The notes below the pieces were generated by a model that worked only from the letters and a program-made list of their open reading frames with translations, was not told where the DNA came from and ran no database searches. A stretch of DNA of 33,064 nucleotides from Azonexus sp. (lineage in GTDB: Bacteria; Pseudomonadota; Gammaproteobacteria; Burkholderiales; Rhodocyclaceae), in contig JAITMS010000135.1 in the NCBI GenBank assembly GCA_031277255.1, forward strand, positions 1-33,064, read 5' to 3'. Below, one piece after another: positions 7,910-15,182 of the stretch. How positions within the stretch are numbered: position 1 is the first letter of the stretch; each line of letters opens with the position of its first letter. The translations under genes were made by a program, and so were the position numbers.

Positions 7910-7953
7910 AGATTACGCGGGGGCGCTACAGTGGGTTAGGCGGGAAATGTTTC
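7910..7953 (-). promoter_or_regulatory. Late promoter of the leftward arm with activator dyad
   Basis: Read on the minus strand, GAAACATTTCC (7953-7943) is followed exactly 38 bases from its first base by TAATCT (7915-7910), a -10-like hexamer. The dyad extends to a 20-bp imperfect palindrome at 7939-7958, with 8 of 10 positions symmetric. The same core and identical spacing occur before the protease gene (16977) and the tape-measure gene (25456). The dyad centre would lie near -44, a place suited to a Mor/C-type activator. The transcript would start about 24 bases before the endolysin ATG. The recurring pattern is seen directly; the activator assignment is inferred. Confidence 0.8.
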
Positions 7954-8027
7954 CTGCCATGCGGCAGACGACCCGCTGTTCAATTCAAGGCAGGCAACAA
8001 CATCCTTGGCAACGAATCAAGGGGCGG

Positions 8028-8354
8028 TCAGGGTTTCGGGAGGTACGCAGAAAACACCATGAAAATCACGGCAACGAAACCGCCATAGAAACCCAATATC
8101 ACCAAGAGATATTCAAAGACTCCCCAGCAGGATTTTTTGACAGATTCCTTACAAGCATCAAAAATTTGTAGGGCATTGGCGATGACAGCAAACAAAAACA
8201 TCGCGCCAAGGAAAAAACACACTGTAACAGCTACCCAATCAAAATTTTTTAGCTTTGGAAGAATGAGACAAGGCGACAGCAGCACCATCTGGGAAGGAAG
8301 GTTCCGCACGAATGTCAAGTAGGCATCTCGGCCTTCTTTGGTGAAAAGGAACAT
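8028..8354 (-). CDS. Small membrane protein of unknown function, probable moron
   Basis: The 108-residue product has two to three hydrophobic segments: around MVLLSPCLILP, around WVAVTVCFFLGAMFLFAVI and around VFEYLLVILGFYGGFVAVIF. It was not recognised. The DNA is clearly more AT-rich than the neighbouring genes, suggesting separate acquisition. ATG at 8352-8354 has GAGAGGAAA upstream, and a TTG one codon earlier is also possible. It lies between the repressor side and the leftward late promoter and is read in the repressor direction. It may therefore be expressed from the prophage, as superinfection-exclusion proteins are. That role is a guess from position and topology. Confidence 0.6.
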   Translation of the reverse strand: MFLFTKEGRDAYLTFVRNLPSQMVLLSPCLILPKLKNFDWVAVTVCFFLGAMFLFAVIANALQIFDACKESVKKSCWGVFEYLLVILGFYGGFVAVIFMVFSAYLPKP

Positions 8355-8382
8355 CAAATTTCCTCTCGGTACAGTTGGTTAA

Positions 8383-8820
8383 TCACAGTATTGGTAATTT
8401 GGCTGCCGCTTCGTCGCCTGGTGAGCAACCGTCCTGTACATACCGCTCAAACTCGGTACGGGTCAGTGAGTTGACACAGCAGTCGCAATCCTCCGCCGTG
8501 CAATTCCACGGTGCATTCCGGCTATCCCAAAAAGGATCGTCGGCGGTAAACGTCTGCCTTTTCTGGTATCCAGCAGGATCACCCGGATCGTCACATGATC
8601 CGCGCTTCTGCCAGTAAGGCCGCAAATGCACGATCTCAAGCATTTGCGATTTGCGGAACCGCGCACGATTCAGGTCAATGATCTTGTTGACTATGCGATC
8701 AACCATAGTTTGCGGAACGCTCGACAATAGCGCGGCACTCAGGCGTTCACGGTATTTGGGTGCGCCAAGTCCGGCTTCGATTGTTTCTTTAGCGGCTAAC
8801 AGTGGGGAGGCATCATCACG
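8383..8820 (-). pseudogene. Divergent gpF-core fragment in frame after the repressor stop codon
   Basis: The frame shares clear landmarks with gpF. HLRPYW, then TADDPFWDS, then PWNCTAEDCDC and NSLTRTEFE align with HLRPYW, SADDPWWDS, GWNCKC and DALTRT of the full gene at 944-2269. It lacks the family's N-terminal part and any C-terminal nuclease. The frame is open back to the repressor's own TAG stop codon (8821-8823) without an ATG or a ribosome site; the only initiators are a TTG at 8727 and CTG codons. It is most likely a remnant of a second F gene left by module exchange. Expression as a repressor-F fusion by stop-codon readthrough is possible but unsupported. Confidence 0.65.
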
Positions 8821-9303
8821 CTATACGCTCGCGTCGCGTGTTTTCTGCCAAGACTGATTTTGGTCAGCCCTAAGGACAAGTTCAAGTTGCTGTATCGACG
8901 TGACCACACCTTCGTCCGTCATGAACTCCAGCAGTTCTATCACCCTTTTATAAGCCTCGGCTCGCCGGGCATTGCTGGCCTTGTTTGCAGCCGCGATGCC
9001 GTCAATCAATGACTGTGTTGTTGCCGCATCCAGTCCGGCGCGGATTGCCGCTTGACGGTTGTCTTCCAGTCTCTGCTGCTGTAGCGGCGTGAGCACACTA
9101 CCCGCCAGTACATAGTCCACGTCAATACCCAACTCTGGGCGGCGCTGCGCCAAGGCGCGAAGTTCTTTTTCGGGGAAGTTCCCGCGCTTTTTTCGCATGT
9201 TCAGCGCAGACGCGGAAATCCCCAGAAATTCCGCAACACCTTTGTCTTCTGTGACCTTGAGTTGCTGTTTCAGCCGCAGCGCAGCTTCTTCAAAAAAATC
9301 CAT
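8821..9303 (-). CDS. CI-like phage repressor without a peptidase domain
   Basis: The 160-residue protein begins with a Phage_CI_repr-type helix-turn-helix (about residues 8-65). It includes KGVAEFLGISASALNMRKKRGNFPEKEL and IDVDYVLAGS, typical of this family. The C-terminal half is helical and has no S24/LexA peptidase motif, so RecA-stimulated self-cleavage is not expected. It is read divergently from the Ner-like gene, with two 11-bp palindromes between them as probable operators. It should keep the early rightward promoter silent in the prophage. Induction might rely on the Bro or Rha proteins encoded in the same element, which is inference. Confidence 0.85.
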   Translation of the reverse strand: MDFFEEAALRLKQQLKVTEDKGVAEFLGISASALNMRKKRGNFPEKELRALAQRRPELGIDVDYVLAGSVLTPLQQQRLEDNRQAAIRAGLDAATTQSLIDGIAAANKASNARRAEAYKRVIELLEFMTDEGVVTSIQQLELVLRADQNQSWQKTRDASV

Positions 9304-9329
9304 AGCTACCCTTGACGATGGTAAAAAAC

Positions 9330-9363
9330 GATGATTTAATCATTGTTGGTTGATTAAATCATC
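9330..9363. promoter_or_regulatory. Paired operator palindromes between repressor and ner
   Basis: Two copies of TGATTWAATCA, each an 11-bp perfect palindrome, lie at 9332-9342 (centre T) and 9351-9361 (centre A). Their centres are 19 bp apart, close to two helical turns. Together they form a larger 34-bp dyad with 13-bp arms GATGATTTAATCA and its complement around an 8-bp spacer. The site lies between the divergent repressor and Ner-like genes, the standard place for the lysis-lysogeny operator. The core promoters are weak: TTGTTG at 9343 and TACACA at 9365 are a possible rightward pair. Confidence 0.8.
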
Positions 9364-9392
9364 TTACACAGACAAAGCGAGGTAAAAACGCC

Positions 9393-9572
9393 ATGACCGC
9401 AGATCAAGTTAAAGCCAAGTTCAAACGCGAGGGCCGCACCTTCACCCAATGGGCGAAGGATCGCGGCTACAAGCGCCACACCGTGTATCTGGTGCTCAAC
9501 GGGCAGATGAAGGGCCTGTATGGCAAGGGACACGAAATCGCTGTGGCGCTCGGCATGAAGCAAGCCGCCTGA
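9393..9572 (+). CDS. Ner-like small HTH protein (BcepMu gp16 family)
   Basis: This 59-residue gene encodes MTADQVKAKFKREGRTFTQW followed by a GYKRHTVYLVLNGQMKG segment and GHEIAVALGMK. That is the pattern of the short BcepMu gp16 family with a helix-turn-helix at about residues 17-45. Its position as first rightward early gene, 90 bases from the divergent repressor start, matches Mu ner. The product probably turns down the repressor and early promoters after induction. GAGGT lies nine bases before the ATG. The gene is short but has strong context. Confidence 0.85.
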   Translation: MTADQVKAKFKREGRTFTQWAKDRGYKRHTVYLVLNGQMKGLYGKGHEIAVALGMKQAA

Positions 9573-9593
9573 TTCTACCAAAGGGACAAATCC

Positions 9594-10175
9594 ATGAATA
9601 CCGCCCTGCAAGCCTTTGCCTTTGACAGCCACGCCGTGCACGTGGTGATGAAGGATGATGCTCCCTGGTTTGTCGCCAAGGATGTGTGCAACTGTATCGG
9701 CATCGTCAACCACCGCGTTGCTACCAGCAAGCTGGATGCCGATGAAAAGGGTGTCTATATAATAGACACCCTTGGGGGCCCGCAGCAAACCGTTGTCGTT
9801 AACGAGTCCGGCCTTTACGCCATCATCCTGCGCTCGGATGGCGCGATGAACCCCGGCACCCCTGCCCACGCCTTCCGCAAGTGGGTCACCGCCGAGGTGC
9901 TGCCGTCCATCCGTAAAACCGGCAGCTATGCCGCGCCGGGCAGCACCGAAGCCAAGATCGACCGGTTGCTGGCCCTGCTCGAAGCCCATCTGGCTCTCAC
10001 CACCCGCGCCCTGACGCCCAAACCCAAGCGCGCTCCGCATCGCCCGGTGATGCCAGAAGAAATCCAGCGCGCCCGCGAACTCAAGGCCGAAGGCATGAGT
10101 GGCAACGAAATCGCCCGTCAACTCCAGCGTAGCACGGCAACGGTTAGCTGGATGGTGCGCGAGGGGCGACCATGA
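9594..10175 (+). CDS. Bro-N antirepressor-like protein with C-terminal HTH
   Basis: The 193-residue protein has an N-terminal BRO domain (about residues 5-105). Landmarks are PWFVAKDVCNCIGI, DEKGVYIIDTLGGPQ, VNESGLYAIILRS and HAFRKWVTAEVLPSIRKTG. A linker follows, then a C-terminal resolvase-type helix-turn-helix at about residues 155-190 (EIQRARELKAEGMSGNEIA and STATVSWMVREG). Bro/antirepressor proteins bind DNA or repressors and often promote induction. AGGGA precedes the start. Its end overlaps the next gene by four bases (ATGA). An unusual perfect inverted repeat lies inside the gene at 9747-9773. Confidence 0.88.
   Translation: MNTALQAFAFDSHAVHVVMKDDAPWFVAKDVCNCIGIVNHRVATSKLDADEKGVYIIDTLGGPQQTVVVNESGLYAIILRSDGAMNPGTPAHAFRKWVTAEVLPSIRKTGSYAAPGSTEAKIDRLLALLEAHLALTTRALTPKPKRAPHRPVMPEEIQRARELKAEGMSGNEIARQLQRSTATVSWMVREGRP
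9747..9773. repeat. Perfect 12-bp-arm inverted repeat inside the Bro gene
   Basis: The arms AAGGGTGTCTAT (9747-9758) and ATAGACACCCTT (9762-9773) are perfectly complementary around the 3-base centre ATA. The centre includes an exact TATAAT hexamer (9758-9763). The stretch encodes KGVYIIDTL and uses two consecutive ATA isoleucine codons, which are rare in such GC-rich DNA. This suggests that the DNA or RNA structure, not the protein sequence, is being kept. It could be an operator, an internal promoter or an mRNA hairpin. No good -35 element was found. Confidence 0.6.
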
Positions 10176-11515
10176 CAACCATCCAGTACCGCCACCCCAC
10201 AAACCCCGCCCTGACTTGGACAGGCAAGGGCCGTCAGCCGACATGGGTTGAGTTCGCCATCGCCAATGGCTTTTCTCTGGCCGATCTCGCCATTGAAAAC
10301 CAGCGTACTGCCGATGCACCGCAGAAGCCAGAAATCGACCTCGGCATTGGCGAGGCCGCTGCCCATACCCCGGAGCCAACGCTGGCTGAAACCCTATACG
10401 CCCAGCGTATTGCCGTCGGTCACTCCCCGATGCCGGATGAAAAAGACAAGTCCTTTACGCCCGGCACCCGGCAGGCGCTGGCGGTCATTGAGGCGAAAAC
10501 ACCGGCAATTCCCAGCGAGGTCGTAGACAAGGCGCTGCCCAGCAGTGATGCCGAGGGCCGCGACCTCATCAATCAACTGCTCGGCCAAGCCCAGGCGTTT
10601 GCGGCGGCAAGCGGTCTGCTCCAAACGTTTGGAGTCTCAAAATTGGCCTACGTCAAAGAAAACGGCCTCTACAAGCACATGGCTGGTATGCGTGCTCCAA
10701 ACGGTTTGGAGTTTGGCGGCACATGGGTTGAGTTTTGCGGTCTGCTCGGCATAAGCGATGAAAAGGCCAATCAGGACATCGCCAACCTCCGCGCCTTCGG
10801 CGAAGAAGCCTTGGAAAGCATGAACCGCATGGGCATCGGTTACCGCGAATTGCGCCAGTTTCGCAAACTGCCGCCAGACCAGCGTGAAGCCCTGGCGCAG
10901 ATTGCCAAGACGGGCAACAAGGATGACGTGTTGGAGGCCGCTTACGAAGCCATCGAAGCCGAACGCGCCAAGCGCGGCGAACTGGAAGGCAAAGCCGCCG
11001 AACTGGCCGAGGATTTGAAGCTCGCCGAACGGCGCAGCAAGAACCTTGACGCCGAGATCGAACGGCAGGCGCTCCAGCTCAAGCGTCTGACCGAGGCCAA
11101 GCGCCGCGCTACGACCTTTCTCGACCGCACCGAGGACGTGCGTGAAGAGTGCCTGGCCTTGCAAAAGGGCGGCGAACTCCATTTGATGAGCCTGCAAAGG
11201 CTCTTTGATGAAACCGAAATCGCCGCGCCGGAAGGCCAGCTACAAGCTGAAACCTTGTGGATCACCGCTAACACGCTGGCCGCCCGCGCCCTTGATCTGG
11301 TCGAACACATTCGCGCCCGCAGCCCGGAAGGGCTGCCGCAACGCCCCACTGGCGAGCATGTGCTGACCTTGGCCGAGGCACGGGACTGGCTCCTCAATTA
11401 TCCCCTGATCGAAAACCGCCACGCCGCCGAGGAAGCCTTGCGGCAGGAAAAGCGCGAAGCCGCCCGCCCGCGTGGGCCGGGGCGTCCCAAGGGTTCCGGC
11501 AACAAGGAGGCATAA
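10172..11515 (+). CDS. Early DNA-binding protein: N-terminal H-NS-type domain, coiled coil, C-terminal AT-hook
   Basis: The 447-residue product starts with YRHPTNPALTWTGKGRQPTW then VEFAIANGFSLADLAI (about residues 5-42). This matches the C-terminal DNA-binding domain of H-NS, including its GRxP loop. The middle (about 155-265) resembles the DUF3102-type phage proteins and contains ENGLYKHMAGMRAPNGLEF and NQDIANLRAFGEEAL. A long coiled coil follows (265-325). The C-terminal end RPRGPGRPKGSGN is an AT-hook. Having an H-NS domain at the N-terminus is unusual. The role is unknown; counter-silencing, genome organisation or transposition-target effects are all possible. It overlaps the Bro gene by ATGA and is followed by transposase A. 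Two strong palindromes lie within it. Confidence 0.75.
   Translation: MTTIQYRHPTNPALTWTGKGRQPTWVEFAIANGFSLADLAIENQRTADAPQKPEIDLGIGEAAAHTPEPTLAETLYAQRIAVGHSPMPDEKDKSFTPGTRQALAVIEAKTPAIPSEVVDKALPSSDAEGRDLINQLLGQAQAFAAASGLLQTFGVSKLAYVKENGLYKHMAGMRAPNGLEFGGTWVEFCGLLGISDEKANQDIANLRAFGEEALESMNRMGIGYRELRQFRKLPPDQREALAQIAKTGNKDDVLEAAYEAIEAERAKRGELEGKAAELAEDLKLAERRSKNLDAEIERQALQLKRLTEAKRRATTFLDRTEDVREECLALQKGGELHLMSLQRLFDETEIAAPEGQLQAETLWITANTLAARALDLVEHIRARSPEGLPQRPTGEHVLTLAEARDWLLNYPLIENRHAAEEALRQEKREAARPRGPGRPKGSGNKEA
10619..10711. repeat. Two near-identical palindromes inside the H-NS-fusion gene
   Basis: CTCCAAACGTTTGGAG at 10619-10634 is a perfect 16-bp palindrome. CTCCAAACGGTTTGGAG at 10695-10711 is the same dyad with one extra central base. 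Their centres are about 76 bp apart. No other copy was found by eye in the window. They sit within coding sequence for LLQTFGV and APNGLEFG, so they are not needed for a repeated peptide. A pair of matched dyads in an early regulatory gene suggests protein binding sites, for example for autoregulation or a nucleoprotein complex. Confidence 0.65.
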
Positions 11516-11518
11516 GCC

Positions 11519-13183
11519 ATGAAAGGCGCGGCGATGGTCAAACGCATTGAGACCGGCGGGCGGTCCATGCCTGCGGTGTTACCGGTGGCGCAGGTTATTG
11601 CGCTCAAGGCCCGCGACCCGTGGCGCGAAGCCTCCGAGTCCGCCCGGCGGCAAGCCTTGGCGCGGGAAACGCTGGTGCTCTATGTGCGCGGCTTGACGGA
11701 ACAGGGCCTCTCGCAAAACACCGCCGTCGGCCTGTTTTTGGAACGGGCCAGCGCCCTGGCGCTACCGCCGCATGTGGCGGCGATGCTGCCGGTTGCCGCC
11801 AAAAAAGACCGGCCCATGCCGGGCCGGGCCACGCTGTGCGGCTGGCTCGCCGCCTATCGTGAGGGCGGCGTCAATGCGCTGCTTCCCGACCACAAAGGCC
11901 GCGTCGTCGAAGCGGCAGGCTGGTGGGGGCCAGCGTTGGAATATTTCAACGCCCCTTCCAAGCCCGACATGAGCGCCGTACACCGCCGTCTGGTCGAGGT
12001 CGACCGCTTTGCCGTCACTTACGATCAGGTACGCGGCTATCTCACCGGCGTCCCCGCCATGTACGGGCGCAACAGCCCGGCGCGGATCGGCAAGAACCTC
12101 TACCGCCTGACGGAGAAAGCCTACATCCGCCGCAGCACGGAAAACGCCCTGCCCGGCGATGTCTATGTCGCCGACGGCTACCGGGCCGACGTCTACCTTG
12201 CCCACCCCATGACCGGCGACATCTGGCGGCCTGAACTCACCGTGGCGATGGACATGCGCAGCCGCTACCCGGTGCATTGGCGGGCTGACGAGCACGAAGG
12301 AACCTACGCCGTGCAGAATATGTGGGCCGAGTGTTTCGGGAAGTGGAACCACGTCCCGCCATTCCTCTATGTCGACAACGGCTCCGGCCATAAAAACCGG
12401 CTGATGTCCGATGACCTGACCGGCTTCTACGCCCGCGCCGGGATCGCCCAGATCATCCACGCCATTCCAGGCAACCCGCATGGCAAGGGCTGGATCGAGC
12501 GTTTCTTCCGCAGCATGAGGGACGATTTCCTGAAGCTCTGGCGGCCCGATGTCTATTGCGGGCCGGACATGGCCGACGAGGCCTTGAATCGCACCGTCGC
12601 CGAGGTCAAGGCCGGGCGGCTGCAACTGCCGTCGCTCTCTGAATTTGCCGCCGCGCTGGATGCCTGGATCGCCCGCTACGTCCAGCGCCCGCACCCGGAG
12701 GATGAGCGTATCACCCGCGCCGAACTGTGGGCGCAGTTACAGCCGATCCCGCCCGTCGGCAGCGTTACCGAATTGAAGCGCCAGGCCGTGCTGCTCACCG
12801 TGCGCCGCGCCGCAGTCAAGCACGGCAAGCGCGTCTACGGCCACCCCGATCTGCACGCCTTCAACGGCCAGAAGCTGCTCCTGGAATACGACCTGATGGA
12901 TAACGCCGTCGGCGTGATCCGCACCCCCGCAGGCCGCTGGGTCTGCGATGCGCATCTGGTCAAGACCATCGACGCCATCGACAGCACGCGCCTGGAAGAA
13001 AAGCGCCAGACGCGGGCGGCGGATGCCTTGAAGCGGCTGGAAAAGAAGATCGACGAACAAAAGGCCCGCGCCGGGTTGCTGGTCGATGCCGACGTGATGG
13101 CCGACGGCGCGCTGTTGGCAGGAACAAGCACCCGCCTGCTGGAAGACGCCAGCGACGACAACATCAAGCTCTTTGACCTTTAA
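11519..13183 (+). CDS. A: DDE transposase (Mu A-like)
   Basis: The 554-residue protein is the transposase that cuts and joins the phage ends. The catalytic triad reads D219 in VYVADGYRADV, D286 in LYVDNGSGH and E327 in GKGWIERFF. Before it are helix-turn-helix-type DNA-binding segments (residues 45-130). After it comes a Mu-transposase C-terminal beta domain (GKRVYGHPDLHAFNG) and a charged helical tail ending DNIKLFDL, which may contact the B protein. It is shorter than MuA (663 residues), probably lacking the N-terminal enhancer-binding domain. AGGAGG lies nine bases before the ATG. It sits directly upstream of B in the usual A-B order. Confidence 0.95.
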   Translation: MKGAAMVKRIETGGRSMPAVLPVAQVIALKARDPWREASESARRQALARETLVLYVRGLTEQGLSQNTAVGLFLERASALALPPHVAAMLPVAAKKDRPMPGRATLCGWLAAYREGGVNALLPDHKGRVVEAAGWWGPALEYFNAPSKPDMSAVHRRLVEVDRFAVTYDQVRGYLTGVPAMYGRNSPARIGKNLYRLTEKAYIRRSTENALPGDVYVADGYRADVYLAHPMTGDIWRPELTVAMDMRSRYPVHWRADEHEGTYAVQNMWAECFGKWNHVPPFLYVDNGSGHKNRLMSDDLTGFYARAGIAQIIHAIPGNPHGKGWIERFFRSMRDDFLKLWRPDVYCGPDMADEALNRTVAEVKAGRLQLPSLSEFAAALDAWIARYVQRPHPEDERITRAELWAQLQPIPPVGSVTELKRQAVLLTVRRAAVKHGKRVYGHPDLHAFNGQKLLLEYDLMDNAVGVIRTPAGRWVCDAHLVKTIDAIDSTRLEEKRQTRAADALKRLEKKIDEQKARAGLLVDADVMADGALLAGTSTRLLEDASDDNIKLFDL

Positions 13184-13197
13184 CCAAGAGGAAAACC

Positions 13198-14148
13198 ATG
13201 ACTGAAACCACCGCAACCCGCTGGCCCGCCCACTACAGCGCCGCCGACGCCGCCCTGATCGAACGCTGCCAGCAATGGATCGCCGACCGCGCCTATACCC
13301 AGGCCGCGCTCGCAAGGCTCGCCCGCATCAGCGGCAGCAGCTTGAATCAGATCATCAAAGGCGTCTACGCCACCAGCCCGACGCCCCTGCTCGCCAAAGT
13401 CGAATCCGCCATGCGCCATGCCGATGAAACCAACGGGCAGGTCATTGCCCCGGTCGAAACCAGCGTCTTTCGCCTCGCCCACATCGCCTGCGACATGGCC
13501 CGGCGCTACCGCAACTTTGCCGTGCTCTCGGCCTATGTCGGCACCGGCAAAACCTTTGCGGTGAGGCATTACGCGGCCACGCACCCCAACACCTACATCA
13601 TCGAAGCCACGCCGACGATGACACCGCAGAGCCTCACCAAGCTGCTCGCCCGCATGGTGGCGGGGCTGGAGAAAGGCAGCATCGCCGACAAGTTCGATCA
13701 AGTCGTGGCGAGCCTCAAAAACACCGACAGCCTCATCATCGTCGACGAAGCCGAAACCTTGACGCCGCACCAGTTGCACACCATCCGCCGCATTCGAGAC
13801 CTCGCCAACATCGGCATCGTGCTCTGCGGCACCGAACACTTGAGCGGCATCATCAAACCCGCCCACGGCCAATTCGACCAAATCCGCAGCCGCACCGGCT
13901 TCTGGCCCGAAACGGTACGCGCCATCACGGCAGACGACGCTGCCGCCTTGGTGCAAAGCGCATTCGGCGCGGAAGAAGTTGCCGACGACGTAATCGCACG
14001 TCTCTACACCTATTGCAAAGGCTCGGCGCGGATGCTGGTCGAAGGCTTGATCGCCGCCATCCGCGAATTTCGCCAAAGCCGCCCGCTGGACGTGAAACTG
14101 GTCGACGCCGTCGCCAAACAGGCGCTATGCCTGCAATCGGTAGCCTAG
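13198..14148 (+). CDS. B: Transposition target-selection ATPase (Mu B-like)
   Basis: The 316-residue AAA+ family protein has an N-terminal helix-turn-helix region (about 30-70, AALARLARISGSSLNQIIKG). Walker A is YVGTGKTFA at 113-121 and Walker B is LIIVDEAE at 179-186. Later sensor-type segments include IVLCGTEHL. In Mu, B coats target DNA, stimulates A and gives target immunity. AGAGGAAAA precedes the ATG, and the gene follows A by 14 bases. Confidence 0.93.
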   Translation: MTETTATRWPAHYSAADAALIERCQQWIADRAYTQAALARLARISGSSLNQIIKGVYATSPTPLLAKVESAMRHADETNGQVIAPVETSVFRLAHIACDMARRYRNFAVLSAYVGTGKTFAVRHYAATHPNTYIIEATPTMTPQSLTKLLARMVAGLEKGSIADKFDQVVASLKNTDSLIIVDEAETLTPHQLHTIRRIRDLANIGIVLCGTEHLSGIIKPAHGQFDQIRSRTGFWPETVRAITADDAAALVQSAFGAEEVADDVIARLYTYCKGSARMLVEGLIAAIREFRQSRPLDVKLVDAVAKQALCLQSVA

Positions 14149-14157
14149 GGGGCGGCC

Positions 14158-14421
14158 ATGAACCTCATTCGCCTCGACCACGCCCCGGCAGTGTTCACCC
14201 CCTACTTTGTCGAGCGCATCCGGGAAGCCTCTGATGCCATCCGCCAACTGCGCCGCATGGGCTGCCGCGTTTTTGCAGTCGATTACCGCGACCACGGTCA
14301 CACTCATATCGAAATCGACCACAACCCGCACCTGATCCTGAAAGGCTGCCCCGATGTCTGGGTCACCTGCCGGGCGGCGGCGGGCCGTGTTTGCCACCAA
14401 CACCAACCCGTTGATCTCTGA
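14158..14421 (+). CDS. Small early protein of unknown function
   Basis: The 87-residue product was not recognised. It has a helical first half (FVERIREASDAIRQLRRMG) followed by a strand-rich part with several histidines (RDHGHTHIEIDHNPH). This gives a compact alpha/beta fold but no known catalytic motif. It starts nine bases after B and lies 12 bases before Gam, in the early operon where Mu also carries several small non-essential proteins. GGGGGCGG lies before the ATG. Confidence 0.65.
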   Translation: MNLIRLDHAPAVFTPYFVERIREASDAIRQLRRMGCRVFAVDYRDHGHTHIEIDHNPHLILKGCPDVWVTCRAAAGRVCHQHQPVDL

Positions 14422-14433
14422 AAGGAACCGAGA

Positions 14434-14973
14434 ATGGCCACCGCCAAACCCAAGACCCGCATCAAGACCGCCGCCGCGCCGGTCGAAACGCCGCAGACCC
14501 GCGAGCAGGCGGCGCAGAAAATCGCCCGCATCGGCGAACTCTCCCGCGAAATCACCCGCATCCATGCCGACATGAACGACCAGTTGGCCGTGGTCAAAGA
14601 ACGATTCGAGGCCGACGCCCAACCGCTCAAGGATCAAGTTGACGCCCTGACGGCGGGCGTCCAGATTTGGGCCGAAGCCAACCGTGACGCGCTGACCCAA
14701 AACGGCAAGGTCAAAACTGCTGCCCTGACCACCGGCGAAATCGCCTGGCGCTTGCGCCCGCCCTCGGTGCGCGTCACCGGGGCCGAGGCCGTGCTTGACC
14801 TGCTGCGCCGCCTGGGGCTGTCCCGCTTCATCCGCGAAAAATCGGAGGTCAACAAAGACGCCATCCTGAACGAACCCGAAGCTGTCGCCAGCGTGCCGGG
14901 CCTTGCCATCATTCAGGGCGAGGATTTTGTGGTCACGCCGTTTGAGGCGGAATTGGCCCAGGGGGGCGCGTGA
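14434..14973 (+). CDS. gam: Host-nuclease inhibitor Gam
   Basis: The 179-residue protein matches the Mu Gam family. It has a long N-terminal helical hairpin (about residues 25-90, from IARIGELSREITRIH to VDALTAGVQIWAEANR). Next comes the conserved strand region with KTAALTTGEIAWRLRPPSVRV, then LLRRLGLSRFIREKSEVNK. Mu Gam is a dimer that binds DNA ends and blocks exonuclease attack, a bacteriophage relative of Ku. Position after B agrees. GAAAGGAACC precedes the ATG. Confidence 0.92.
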   Translation: MATAKPKTRIKTAAAPVETPQTREQAAQKIARIGELSREITRIHADMNDQLAVVKERFEADAQPLKDQVDALTAGVQIWAEANRDALTQNGKVKTAALTTGEIAWRLRPPSVRVTGAEAVLDLLRRLGLSRFIREKSEVNKDAILNEPEAVASVPGLAIIQGEDFVVTPFEAELAQGGA

Positions 14974-15182
14974 TGGACACCGCCGACGCCGACGTCCTGG
15001 CAAGGATCAACCGCAGCCTGGAAAATGAAAACCGGGCGCTCAAGCGCGCCTTGCGCGACGAGTTCGCCAAGGCCGCGCTGACTGGCCTCTTGGCGCGACC
15101 GGGAGCCGAAGGCGGGGTGGGGAATTACGTAATCGACGCCTACACCCTTGCCGACGCCATGTTGGAGGTCCGCCATGAATGA
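14973..15182 (+). CDS. Small early protein of unknown function
   Basis: The 69-residue product begins MDTADADVLARINRSLENEN, a probable helix or short coiled coil. It ends with a less regular part containing GVGNYVIDAYTLADAMLEV. No family was recognised. The ATG overlaps the Gam stop codon as TGATG, and the stop codon overlaps the next gene start by eight bases, so it is firmly part of the early operon. Confidence 0.65.
   Translation: MDTADADVLARINRSLENENRALKRALRDEFAKAALTGLLARPGAEGGVGNYVIDAYTLADAMLEVRHE

Noticed and set aside
7939-7958. GC hairpin before the endolysin read as a terminator
   Set aside because: There is no T tract on either strand, and the same dyad recurs at fixed spacing before other late genes, so a regulatory site fits better.
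11762-12694. Minus-strand frame of 310 codons opposite transposase A
   Set aside because: It is antisense to a conserved DDE domain, and its composition is typical of GC-rich antisense frames.
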